64,000 nt of DNA from Blastomyces gilchristii SLH14081. Taxonomy: Eukaryota; Ascomycota; Eurotiomycetes; Onygenales; Ajellomycetaceae. The position numbers were made by a program, and so were the translations under genes. The notes under the pieces were generated by a model that saw only the letters and a list, made by a program, of their open reading frames with translations, did not search any database and was not told the DNA's origin. The stretch lies in the NCBI RefSeq assembly GCF_000003855.2, contig NW_003101677.1, positions 1,843,506 to 1,907,505 of the forward strand, given 5' to 3'. This document shows, one piece after another, positions 10,525 to 21,666 of this stretch (the first letter of the stretch is position 1; each line of letters begins with the position of its first letter).

Positions 10525-12919
10525 GATACTACTATGTACAGATACAGGAACATTTAAACGACGACAATGGCATTATTGTTCATTTGTCAAATGAGGACGA
10601 TCAATTGAGAGGAGGGGGGGAAAAGGGGGGGGGGGGGGGGGAACGGCGAGACAAAACGAGAGACAGACTAGGAAACCTGATTTTAAATATGCAATTGTAG
10701 AGCATGATGAAGGGTCTTTCTGGAGAGGATTAAAAGCTGATCCCGCCTTGAGTTGTTTGATGCAGGAAAAAAGAAGAATAACTAGAATAATCCAATCCAG
10801 GCCTGGAAAATCGAAGGTTTTCACGTGGGTGGGGGGGGGATGGGGGTCAGCCGCCGGGCACGCTCTACCTACCCGTATTACCGCTAACAGTTAGCGGAGT
10901 GAGCCCGGAATGGGGCCTGGTCCTGCCTGGAAGCCCGGGAAAATTAGGGAGCAAGCCTGGGCAAGCGTCCTTCTGGGCAGGCAATGTTGCAGAGTGACAG
11001 AAGTGACAGATTGCAGTGTGTATTTAGCGGCTTTAGCGGCTTTAGCCACGTTTGCCCACGCGGGTTTGATTTAGGCCATCCAGGGCTGGAAACAGTTGGA
11101 AACAGCAAAAGATCTTCATCGCTCGCCAAAACATCTCGCAGCAGCCAGTAGGGCTCGCCTTCCAAGCGATGTCAATCATTGTCAGCTCAATTGCCAAGCC
11201 GTGTCAAGCGCAAAGACCTCCCCAGTGTCACTATCCAAGCACCACAGCCAGCCCCGGAACTCGGAAAATTTACGGAGTTCTTACTATGCGTAAGGCCTCA
11301 GGCCAATCGGGTTGCTGGCTTGTGGCAACGCTGCCTGTGCGCCTACTACTAATGTTTCACCTTTGACAGCATTTGATAATTAACGTTAACTACAACAGTT
11401 CTTAACTACTCACCAGTATGGTATGATAGTTAGCAGCCCATATGGTATGTCAGTCGAAACATAATAAATACTAGCAGATCTAATCCATCCGTATTGTTTG
11501 TTGGGTTCAATTCTTCTTTCTGGACCAACCAGAATTGAGCATTGAGCATAATGATAGATGAGCTCATATTTTTACGTACCGTTATTGGCAGGTTATTTAA
11601 TGCTACTGCTTTCGAGTGGCTTGCAGATTTCCTTCTGCTCCAAATCCTCTGGATGAGCTCGCACCTGATGAGAGCCCAGTCACCGCCCCTTGCATCTGCC
11701 CTCTTCAATTGGGCGCGAAATTTCCCCATCCTGAAGTTCTCCCCAGCATTTTTTCCAGCATGGCGGGGGTGTCCGATGGACCGCCACCCCTGTCACATCT
11801 CTAGGCCTGATGACTGGGTTGTAGCAACGTGGAGAATTCCGGCAACACTGTTTGAAATACATTATTCGCTCTCTTCTGGTCTGTACCACAAAGGAGACAG
11901 GACGAAAAGCTCCTCCTGGGGGGTTGTGTGTTCCAAAGGCCACGAGGCAGTTCTGTCCCACCACCCCCAGCCGGAGCCTGGCCTCAATCCAACCAAGTTC
12001 GAAACCATTGCAGCCCAGTTTTCCAATCCCCCTACCGGTTCCTCGTGGATTGGTGGTGCCTTGTTTTTTATCCCTTCCACTTCCGCCGGCTTCAAGCCTT
12101 GTAGTCGGTAGAGTCATATGCCAGGGTTTTTAAGCTTTGTTGAGACTGATGAAGATATTGTGACGTAATAAATAAAGATCTTTAACTAATGATGCGGGAG
12201 TTCCACCGGTTTGTTGACCCGTTAAAATGGTTTCTGAAGAATATGCCACAACTCTAACAATGCCGATTCACAAGATATCGGATTGGCCGTTGTCATCCTT
12301 GAGGAAACCCCCATTGGAATTGGCGAATTTTCTTTTCTTTTTGTTCTTCTCACAATGGTTCAGATTTGGCATCACAGAGGTCGTGAACATCGATCAACTA
12401 TTCCGGACGCCCCGTCTCAAGACACCTGCAGTGCCCTCGTACTCCTTCGCAAATGATGTAGTCATGTGTTTTTGCCGACCATCAAGCTTCATAGCTTCAT
12501 TAATCCCATCCCTTAAATCTCATGGCCGAGTTGGTGGTGGTGGTGGTGGTGACATTAGCGTTTGCACTCTGCTAGGGAGGATAAAATTTGCGTTTGCGCT
12601 GAAGCAATTGCCTGCGCTCTCGAGTGCGAGGATTCAGATTTTGCTAGTGTCGATAATCTAGTATCCATGTATTGAGCATCTTCAATCACTGCGACTGGGA
12701 TCCTTGAAGCTGCCAATAATAATAATAGGATAGCAAGAGAATGTGAAATTCCTATAACTTATGCCAAGTCCCTGTAATGTTAGCTATGTATCCCCCGCCG
12801 GAATATATATTCGCCGTTATCTCTGTCGAGTCATATATTTCCCCCACGCCTCCGGGTTCGGACTTCTTGATATTGTCAATACATTGGTACGAATATTGAT
12901 AGCCCAATCGCGCTATAAC
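10525..12919. other. Divergent intergenic region SYG1/HOM2
   Basis: About 2.4 kb between divergently transcribed SYG1 and HOM2. It contains a G tract of about 17 bases at 10625-10641, a CACGTG box at 10822-10827 and a (GGT)6 run near 12533-12551. Between 11.4 and 12.1 kb there is GC-richer sequence that may be a decayed transposon piece. Open frames here (for example 11680-12117 minus, 12227-12661 plus) show no domain I recognise. Confidence 0.55.
10822..10829. promoter_or_regulatory. PHO4/NUC-1-like E-box upstream of SYG1
   Basis: CACGTGGG is the high-affinity form of the E-box bound by the phosphate-starvation bHLH factor (Pho4 in yeast, NUC-1/PalcA in filamentous fungi). It lies 298 bp upstream of an SPX-EXS phosphate gene, so the function fits the gene. 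A six-base core occurs often by chance, so this stays an inference. Confidence 0.4.
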
Positions 12920-14243
12920 ATGTCAACTCCGTCAAAAAAGCGATGCGGTAAGGCCATTTCTCTGGTCACTTTGTATGTGAAAGTACGAGGGCGTTGCTAA
13001 TACCTCCCCAGGTGTCCTAGGAGCAACCGGCGCAGTGGGAACGCGCTTCATCCTCCTACTCGAGCAAAGCCCCTTACTCGAACTGGTAGCGGTAGGTGCT
13101 TCGGAGAGGTCAGCGGGTAAGAAATATCGCGATGCCGTGCGCTGGAAACAAGCGTCGCCGATGCCTGCCAGCGTTGCAGACCTGACCGTCCGCCGCTGTG
13201 CCCCCTCTGAATTCTCAGACTGTGATATCATTTTCTCCGGCCTGGATCCTGTTGCTGCTGGTGATATTGAGATGGCATTTCTCAAGGCAAACTTTGCTGT
13301 CTTTTCCAATGCGAAGAATTATCGACTGGATCCTATAGTACCCCTGGTGGTGCCCTTGGTGAACGCGGGGCACATCGATGTGATTCCGGCGCAAAGGAAG
13401 CATTATGGACTTGACAAGGGACTGATCGTTTGTAACTCAAATTGTGCGGTCGTGGGACTGGTAATTCCGGCCAAGGCACTTATTCAAAAGTTTGGCCCTA
13501 TTGAGTCAGTGAGCATGGTGACCATGCAGGCTGTGTCAGGAGCAGGCTATCCTGGCGTCAGCAGTAAGTACCATACATATATCGTCACAGTGGTGGGCAG
13601 AATGACCCCTTTCGTCAATTGTCTTACTGAATTTTGTGTCAGGCATGGACATCTTCGATAACATCGTACCCTTCATCCCTGGCGAGGAGGGCAAGATCGC
13701 CACCGAATCACGCAAGATTCTAGGCAATTTGAACCCAGACCTCGCTGGGTTCAGCGACCAACAACCCCTCCAAGTTTCCGTTGCGTGCAACCGCGTCCCA
13801 GTGCTCGACGGCCATACCGTCTGTGCATCCTTGCGCTTCGTAAATCGCCCTGCACCCACCGCGAGCCAGGTCCGCGATGCGTTGAGAGAGTACAAATCAG
13901 AGGTTCAACTGCTAGGGTGCCCTTCCGCGCCAAGGCAGGCTATTCATGTTCTAGATGATGTGGACAGGCCGCAGCCCCGCCTCGATAGAGACACCGAAGC
14001 GGGCTATGCTTGCAGCGTAGGGAGGATTAGGGAAGATGATAGTGGGGTTTTTGACATTCAGTTCGTTGCTCTCAGTCATAATACAGTTCTAGGTGCATCA
14101 GGCAGTAGTATCTTGAACGTGAGTTTTAATAAAATCCCTTCTAGTTCCTTTAATGTCTTGGTCCAAATATATATATATAAATGCTAACACCAACCTTTCA
14201 CTGAATGTAGGCGGAGAGCGCGATTCTGAAAGGATATATATAA
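12920..14243 (+). CDS. HOM2: Aspartate-semialdehyde dehydrogenase, 362 aa
   Basis: This enzyme reduces aspartyl phosphate to aspartate semialdehyde with NADPH, feeding homoserine, threonine and methionine synthesis. Four exons (12920-12947, 13012-13563, 13643-14118, 14211-14243) join in frame to 362 residues. The NADP-binding loop [10 protein letters not shown] lies at residues 13-22 and the catalytic cysteine is Cys154 in CNSNCAV. The dimer-region block [19 protein letters not shown] spans intron 2, which confirms that junction. The last exon codes only ten residues, [10 protein letters not shown]. Length matches the fungal/archaeal-type enzyme. It is divergent from SYG1 and in the same neighbourhood as MET2, the enzyme two steps downstream. 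Confidence 0.95.
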
Positions 14244-14577
14244 CTTCGTCCGCCCCCTGGGTAGGTTGCTACACCGCGAACGACCTATTCGTTCGTGGCA
14301 CATGCTCTACGCCTGATCCCCTTATGCGCTGAGCGACTTTGGTCGCCAACCTCCGTACCACTGTGGACCCTCGAATTTCATGAGAGATCATGGTGTAAAA
14401 TATCTTCTTATCCTAGACGTCACATACATGTGAAAAAAAATCTAAGCAAAAAGAATTTAATATAAAAGACCAACGCAGTGTGCTGGGAGTTCAGTGGCTT
14501 TTTAATCTCGGAGCAACTTTATGTTATGTTGATATTCCTCGAGAATTGAAAGCATGCCAGATGAAAATTGTGAGGTC

Positions 14578-14608
<31 letters not shown>

Positions 14609-15265
14609 CCCTCCCTAGAACGGTTTTAGACAGGCATTCGTTTCTTCCGATATTATTATTATGTATTATATTTATTAAGGCTGGATTGAAACAAGATGAA
14701 TTTCTTTTCCGTATATCATACCTGTGAATCTGTCCATAGCGTGTGCGTATCACATCATATATCTCCCTAGTATGGAAGCAGACAGCTCACTCGATACGTG
14801 ACTGGTTCTCGTTTTCATTCATGGCATGGGCGTCTACTGTGCGGCATCACACTGACATTCCTTGGTACATTAGCCAGGAATGCAATATATGTATAGGTTT
14901 TAATTGGTCTCGGAAAGCGGATAACAGTTCACTCGAGCTAACGATGGTTCGATGCGTAGGGGCTGAAATCAAGCAGATATTGACCATGATGTGTTTATTC
15001 AGTAGAAGGAAAATAGGAAGAGGATGAAAGACCGCGGGAGATAATCACGAATTCAGATCGTTTTCGCTTTGTTCACTCCTAAATACAAAAAATATTCAAC
15101 CCCCCCCCCCCTCCCCTTCCGGCTCCGGTTTAAAAGAACGGAAAAACAGCCCTCACAGAACACCAAACGCAAAACATAGGAAATGACACGAAAAGGAACG
15201 AACTAAAGTGAAGAGAATACATCAAATGGAAGAGGGAGTGATCCAAAATTTAGCCCAAAGGTTGA
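14244..15265. other. Intergenic with T29 tract
   Basis: About 1 kb between convergent genes. It includes a 29-base T tract (14580-14608) and a C-rich tract near 15100-15115. No gene is supportable. Confidence 0.6.
14580..14608. repeat. Poly-T tract, 29 bases
   Basis: Uninterrupted T homopolymer downstream of HOM2 on the plus strand. Its length is prone to slippage and assembly error. Confidence 0.9.
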
Positions 15266-17551
15266 TCATGTTTCGCCGCCCCCAGCTACAGCTCCAGCAG
15301 TGCCAGACAATCCTGCCCCATCTCCCGAAAGCCCATCCAACAAGCCCGTTCCCGCCCCAGTGCCAGACCTTCGACTGCCCGCCCCGTAAACCATCTCCAT
15401 CAACTTTGCCTTCTGTCTCTCCCTCACCCCCTTCAAATACTCATAAGCACCTTCAAGCCCTTTAATCTGGCCTTCAACCACCAACTCCACCGAACCCTGC
15501 GCACTACTTCCAACCCCTCTGCCCATGTACTCTCTATCCCCGCCACTACCACTTCCACCGCTGGCCCCTAACAGCCCAAAACCGACCGAATCATTCCTCC
15601 TAACCAGCGGGCTAACCAGCTTCCTCCGCAACGTCTCCAAATTCACCTTGAGGGTCAGCAGCTTCCCGCGATGGTCCATCAGAAGATGCTTATTGGCGAC
15701 AGTCCGCTGCCGCACCGACGACAGCAGCTGGCGGTTCTTTTCATACTTGCGCAGCGCAGCGGCGTTGGGGCCCAGCACACGCGTCCACAGCGATGAGAGC
15801 ATCTCACCCTCCGCACGTTCCTGCGCGTCCGACTCGCGCACAACCGTCCGCTGGAGGTTCAGGAACTGGCGGTCTATGGACTCGAAAAGGGCGAAGAGGG
15901 CGGACGAATGCGTCAGTTCGCTGTTTATAGACTCCTCGAGCACGGCGAGGAATTCGGTGAAGGTGTGAGTGAGGGTGCGGTGGGTGCGCTGCGAGCGGGT
16001 TGTGCCGAAGATTGTTGTGATGAGAGAGCCCAGGCGGGTAGGAGAAGGGAGGGGCGATTTGCTGCCGTCTGGGGATGTAGTTACAGCGGTTTCGAGCGCG
16101 CCGAGACGCGAAAGGAGGGAGTGAAAGTTGTCGAAGAAGATAGATGGAAGGGAGTGCGCGGGTTGCGAAGAGAGGGCTTCCAGTTCACGTTTTGCCCAGT
16201 CCATGACAATCAGGATGGAGTCGATGTCAGCATCGACATTGGCGAAGAAGCGGGTTAGTTCTAGAGAGAGGGTCTTGAGGGACTCGGAGAGCTCGTCTAG
16301 CTGCCGCACGATGACTGGGGCGCTTGTCATATTTGTGCCACGCACAGATTCGCCCAAATCCCAGACGGCGACTCCGGTTTCTTGCAATGCGCCGATTTGT
16401 TGGACGCCATTTTCGGAGTAGTATATCAATGGCTCGAAGGAGCGCGCGAGGCCGGAAAGTTTGACCAGATCAGGGACGGGCAGGGGGATAGGAGGGAGGA
16501 AAAGAGCACGGATAATTACGAAGGAAATAATGCCTATTAGGAAGGATAAAACGGTGTTTGTGCGGCTTTTGGTCACGGAATCAATTTTTTGGCTGACATA
16601 GTTGAAGAATGCATCGAAGGGCTCCCGGTGCTGAACTTCCGCACGCACGGCGAAACGGATATCTATATACTAAGTTAGCACAAGAAAGGGTTACAACCGG
16701 ACAAAAAAAAATAAAAAAAATAGGTAGATGGCGTCAATATTAGCCAAAGATTCTAATCAAGGAAAAATTGAAAATGTATTACAATTTGTAAAAGAATCCG
16801 ACGTAAGTTCCTGGGGTGATAGATCGAATTGATCACTGGTATTATTAGGATTACTCTCATTCTTTCCCTGGGCTTTCCCTTCGAGCTTTATCGAAGGCGC
16901 AGGGCTAGGCGACCTGCCCTTCTGCGGTGACTCAGCGCCCACGGGTAAGGGTATATTTGCAGGTATCGTCAGGTCAGCGGGGTCATCTTCTCCAGTGACC
17001 AAAGGTTTCTCAAGGGCGTCTTCATATTGCGGACTAACTTCTCTTGACCGCAGAGGGCTGCAATCATATGTCGGTTTTAAATCCGGCTTGTCACGTAGAT
17101 ACGGTTGGTGCCGATACCAAGCGCTGCCAGGTGTTGGGGGAAAGTGTTGCTGTTGCAAGAGGTATCTCCGTTGCTGGTACACCGGGGGTGACCAGGGATC
17201 GTCAATGCTAGAGTCTATATCTGTGTCTGGGTCACGGTCATTGGTATCTTCAGATTGGAATCCCGAGTGTTGAGATGGGAGATCGAGGAGGGGTGAAGGG
17301 CGGGAAGAGTCCTCGAAGTCCTCAAGCGAGGCGGTTAGCGAAGGGTGTTCATCAAAGACGTTGTCCAGTTCCTCAAGACGGACGGGCGCCATCATGGACA
17401 TTTGGGCTCCTTTTGAGCACTCAGAAAGAGTTTCCTCCCCAGGTTGCGACGCAGAATATTCCGACACGAAGGGCTGAGAAAAGGTGTGTGTATAGTGAGT
17501 TCGATTGCGCTCGAGCGGAGATTGGCAGACGGTTGACTCCAACAACGGCAT
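15266..17551 (-). CDS. Uncharacterised conserved membrane protein, about 721 aa
   Basis: Two exons (16783-17551 and 15266-16662) join across a 120-bp intron so that SFTN continues into YIRFAVRAEVQHREPFDAFF. That block I believe is conserved in predicted proteins of many Pezizomycotina, though I know no function for it. The first exon codes an acidic, Ser/Pro-rich, probably disordered region. Residues of about 293-313 form one strong membrane helix (TNTVLSFLIGIISFVIIRAL). It is followed by a long helical part with the blocks ARSFEPLIYYSENGVQQIG and ANVDADIDSILIVMDWAKRE. The C-terminus is Gly/Ser-rich. The start is uncertain: Met at 17551 gives the longest form, but Met at 17401 (MSMMAPVRLEELDN) may be the true start, 50 residues shorter. 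A nuclear-envelope or ER tail-anchored role is possible but unproven. Confidence 0.72.
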
Positions 17552-18822
17552 GCGCCAATTATCGAACCATTATGCGACCGGCAAACGAAGTCAAAAAGAT
17601 AACGCTGGGCGCCGAGTGGAGGCTGGGCTGGATAGGTAGGTATGTCAATCAAGCCTTGAATCGAGAAGGAGAGAGAAGGACAGGAAACAGTCACTCAATC
17701 CGCGATCTCGACCAGCTCTGTCCGCATTTATTTGCCTGTTCGATAGTTCATCGGCGTCAGTGTTCCTGAGTTAACTACACCACACCGCGAAAACCAAACA
17801 CGCTATGTTATCGGTTAACTAACTTAGTAGCTAGGCGGCAGTCACAGTTTCGCGTGGACGCGGCTTGAGGGCGTGTTGAATAATAATAATCAAGGAGATC
17901 AGGCAGCCAGTGCGATTCTTCTCCAGATGTCTGTCTAGGCACTCGCAGTTCATGTGCAAGAGTTGTTGGAGGGTTGCGATGATACACGATGCCGCGGAGG
18001 GGGGGGGGGGGGGTTGGAGGAGAAGAGAAACGGCGCCTGGTTCGAACGAAAGAATACACTAGTAAGTAACTAAGTTAAGCAAGTCGGGACAAGCACACAA
18101 AGCACACCCACGGCCCAACTAGCAGGATTCCCTTGGGCCTTTGGATGGGATGATATGATGGCACAGCAGCGGGCATCAGCAGGTCTGCGAAAGCTGCTGT
18201 GACTGGTGCATCTATCTGGCTAAAGTGCGTGGAACTGTGGACTTGTAAGTTAGTTAGTTATTAGTTTAACTTAGTTATCCGTGGCCAGTAAAATACGCCC
18301 AGCCCGTCTTCTTCTTCTCTCTTCTGCTTGCTTGCTGTTGCTGCTGTTGTTGCTGCCAATAATAGCTTTGGGTTTTGCTGCTGCAGTTGAAACGACTTTG
18401 ATTCAGAGGCTCCGTCGATAAAGGATTGAGAAAGAAAGAAAGCTGTGAATTCAGATTCTAATTAATAATGTCGCTCCTCGCTGAACGAACAAAATACAGT
18501 GTTGATTTTGGATGCATTTTGCATTTGCGACGGACTTAAGTTAAATAACCAACCAACCTTGGAATTGGAATTGGAACTCTGAGCCACCACCGCCCGCCCG
18601 CAGCCAGCCCTTAACCCGGCCACAACTCGCTCTCCACATAAATAACCACATAAGCCAATCTGATGAGAGTGTGGGCTGGCTCACATAACCGCGTACCTTT
18701 AACTACTCCGTTAGTTATATCCAACATCGCAGAAAATCCGGGGGGGCTGGCCCAATCACCGAGTGGCACATCATATCATGGCTTGCGGATCATTCGAAAC
18801 TGTGCGGATCCTCGAACCCATC

Positions 18823-18862
<40 letters not shown>

Positions 18863-20219
18863 CATAGAGTAAAAGCCGATATGGGGTTGTGATCGGTTTC
18901 CTGTGAAGAAGATTATTCGCGGGAGCTATCTAGCCCTTCCCCTGCAGCGAAGTATCTCCAACGGTACAAGATATAAGAGGCGAGGAGGAAGTACTGTACT
19001 GTACTCCGTTAGAGAGGGATGTCTCATAAACAAACACCCCTGCGCAGTATAGTTATATAGTAGTTATATAGCCCGGTAGGTACCCCAAAGTGGGCCAAAA
19101 TGGAACGTCGATTACTTTGCAAGTCATTATTGTATGGACATTATTACACACTATCGCACAACTCGAAGGCTGCTTGAGCAGATCCAGGTTGTGAACTGTC
19201 TGCAAAGGCAATCATCATCGATAATACAGAGAGCCCTTTGAAATACTTAGCCTCTGACAACTATTTCTGCGCTTATGTTGTTGCTCTTTGAAACATTCGT
19301 AACCAGCGACATTCATCTTCCAACGGAGTCTTGGGCGGTAACTCTGTGCACCGCTTTTCTTTTGACTTCTTCACAGAATCTTTGTGGAAGTGGTGGACAT
19401 ACATACATACTATTAACTACATAAGAGGGAAATCACAACATAGCCGCAAATGAAGCGCTGGGCAGGTTGCATTTTGAAATCCAGAGCAATAGAGTGCTCG
19501 TGCTCGTTAAGTTACGACTGCCAACCTACTCAGCTCGATCACAGCTACACCAGCAGACCACAAGATTGAAGCCAGGTTCAGATGATATAGAATTGGAGCC
19601 GGTTCCTAGAGAACAACTCCATGCCAAAATCTCTCTATATCCTTTATCAAGCACCGTAGGGCCGCTTGTTCTCTATGAGCATTCTCAAAAGAGACTCACT
19701 CCATGGCAAATCTGCACATCAAAAGGGTTTAACAGCCAATGCCGTATTGGAAGAGCCTGGGCTGGCCTTGTGCGGTGCCTGACAGCGGGTAAGCTCTTCT
19801 GGCTGAGAGTCAAGTACTTATCCCGCGCCGCGTTACCTTCGATGTCCGCACAAGTCAAAGGCTAATCTGATCTATTAGAGTCTTTGCATATCAATCTCGC
19901 CGAGTTGAAATTGGCACCAATTTCTCACCTCCATGGCAGCACCCTGAGACCCAAAACCCGTGTCAAGACGGACCCGTGTTCGTATTATGAGTGCCGGCAG
20001 GTTGTTTGAATAATGATGTAAGAAACATTTCCTAATTTCTCTTTAACTGACTTTTCTTTTCCTTTTGCTGTTGCTCTTCTTTTTTGGTTTTGTACTGTAC
20101 ATTGTTTTGTCGCAGTTTCTCGCCGCATATGTGCTTTCAACGCTCCCTTGCGCCGTACACACTTGTCCCAGGAATCCAGGGTCGATATTAGCGCGCATAT
20201 GGTCGAGGGCTGCAGATCC
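17552..20219. other. Intergenic, homopolymer-rich, no gene recognised
   Basis: About 2.7 kb. It includes a G tract at 17999-18013, pyrimidine/TGC-rich sequence at 18305-18356 and an A37 tract at 18825-18861. An open frame at 19467-19865 (plus, 132 codons) has no recognisable domain and I do not call it. The right end may be promoter of the decayed mannosyltransferase. Confidence 0.55.
18825..18861. repeat. Poly-A tract, 37 bases
   Basis: Uninterrupted A homopolymer, the longest in the window. It could be an old retroposed tail or simple slippage; no adjacent coding relic was recognised. Confidence 0.9.
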
Positions 20220-21198
20220 ATGTTCCTCGTAAAACAATTCCCCCTGTTCAGAATCCGTGTTCTCACGGCCCTCATCCTATGCGCTGCTTTCTTCGTCTTC
20301 TACTTTCAGAGGGCAGCTATTGTTCTTGCGGTCGTCTCATATTGGCAACTACCTTGACGATATATCCTCGTCATTCTTTATCCCCAAGAAAATCCGGTAT
20401 AAACTCGATCCAAGAGGCATAAGTCCCGAAATTCGGAATTGGGCAGACAGTTGTTCATCCAAAACCCCTACCTTCACCAGAGAATTCCTGACCGATACAT
20501 CTGCGGACGAGTGCGTCAAAACACACTTTTCCCACCTCCCGGACCTTGTCGAGACCTATCTCTCCCTCCCAGTTTCCATCCTCAAAGCGGATCTACTCCG
20601 CTAGCTCCTCCTTCTTGTCGAGGGCGGGATCTGGAGTGATCTCGGCGTCTCCTACGAGGACACTTCGATTTACGGATGGATACCCGAACAATTTAAGCAA
20701 GATGCAAACCTCGTCGTTGGCTTAGAATTCGATGTGGGATGGGATAGCGACTTTCCCCGCCTATTCGCCAGCTGGACTGTTTTAGCTAGACCCGGTTCTC
20801 GCCACCTGCAGATGGTTATCGATGATATTTTAAATGAGATCAAAGCGACAAAGGAGAAGTATAACCTTACCAGCACATCAGAGCTGCAGTTGGGGATGGT
20901 GGACGATGTGGTAGATTATACGGGCTCCAGAAGGTTGACGGCAGGTGTACTTAGGAGTCTTAGCGAGCAGCTAGGTGAGATGGTGGACAGCAGGAATGTG
21001 TCCCGTCTTCCTGAGCCCGAAATTGATAGAGGATGTCTTGATTTTGCCGCGGTACGCTTTTGCCCTTTCAGCCAACAATTATAAGGGTGTGAAATGGCCG
21101 GACGGAACGGGGGAACGGATTTTGTGCCTGGGCCGCCGTTGGTGACACACCATTATGCAGGTACTTGGAAAAGTCCCTATGGTGGGGAAGTTGTATGA
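20220..21198 (+). pseudogene. Decayed OCH1-like alpha-1,6-mannosyltransferase (GT32)
   Basis: The pieces match GT32 Golgi mannosyltransferases of the OCH1/HOC1 type in order. They are a type II anchor near the start, the FLTDTSAD and LPDLVETY blocks, then KADLLR followed by LLLLVEGGIWSDLGV with the metal-binding DxD region reduced to SDLG. Next come ANLVVGLEFDVGW, ASWTVLARPGS and VDYTGSRRLTAGVL, and finally GPPLVTHHYAGTW. Four disabling changes are visible. The anchor and catalytic part are in different frames (junction about 20330-20357). A TAG at 20602-20604 replaces the tyrosine usual in the family. A shift of frame occurs near 21024-21028, before EDVLILPRYAFALS. A further shift occurs between about 21085 and 21130. 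No set of GT-AG introns obviously repairs these. Active homologues start the outer chain of N-glycans. Confidence 0.83.
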
Positions 21199-21666
21199 TT
21201 TGCCAATATATCTCCATTTGGGAGTAGAATTGTTACATAGTAGATATTTTTGCCGCGGTTATGCTTCTCATGAAAGATGATTGATGCATGGAGATTATAA
21301 ATACGTACTTACAAGGCCTATCTACACATGAGACACATGTGCATAAAAATCCCAGTCTTAAGGGTTAATTTTGGGACAAGCTGGAGGACTATGGATTGCG
21401 GGTGTGAGTTTGTATCAATAACGAGACCACTGAGACGATATGACCATACACTAACATTGATTGAGGTCAATCGCCAATAGATCTAGTTAACAGGTGAGAT
21501 ATTGATAGCATTTCCATAGAAAGAGACTATCGCTTTGGCGATCATTTATAAACGATGATTGATATCGGTTAAATAATTCCTCTATTCTAGGCTACACAGA
21601 GATAAAAATTTGTAGATGCATACACGGAAAAGTAATCCAAAACCCAGCCTAGTAACGCTAAAATAT
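21199..21666. other. Intergenic, 468 bp
   Basis: AT-rich gap between the GT32 relic and the convergent glutaryl-CoA dehydrogenase gene. No feature is seen. Confidence 0.6.

Noticed and set aside
11680..12117. 145-codon minus-strand frame in the SYG1/HOM2 gap
   Set aside because: Several frames on both strands are open in the same GC-richer stretch, which suggests composition rather than coding.
18041..18050. GGTTCGAAC resembling a tRNA B box
   Set aside because: No A box at the right distance and no cloverleaf could be folded on either strand.
19467..19865. 132-codon plus-strand frame upstream of the GT32 relic
   Set aside because: No recognisable motif, no membrane or signal segment, and it cannot be joined in frame to the GT32 relic.
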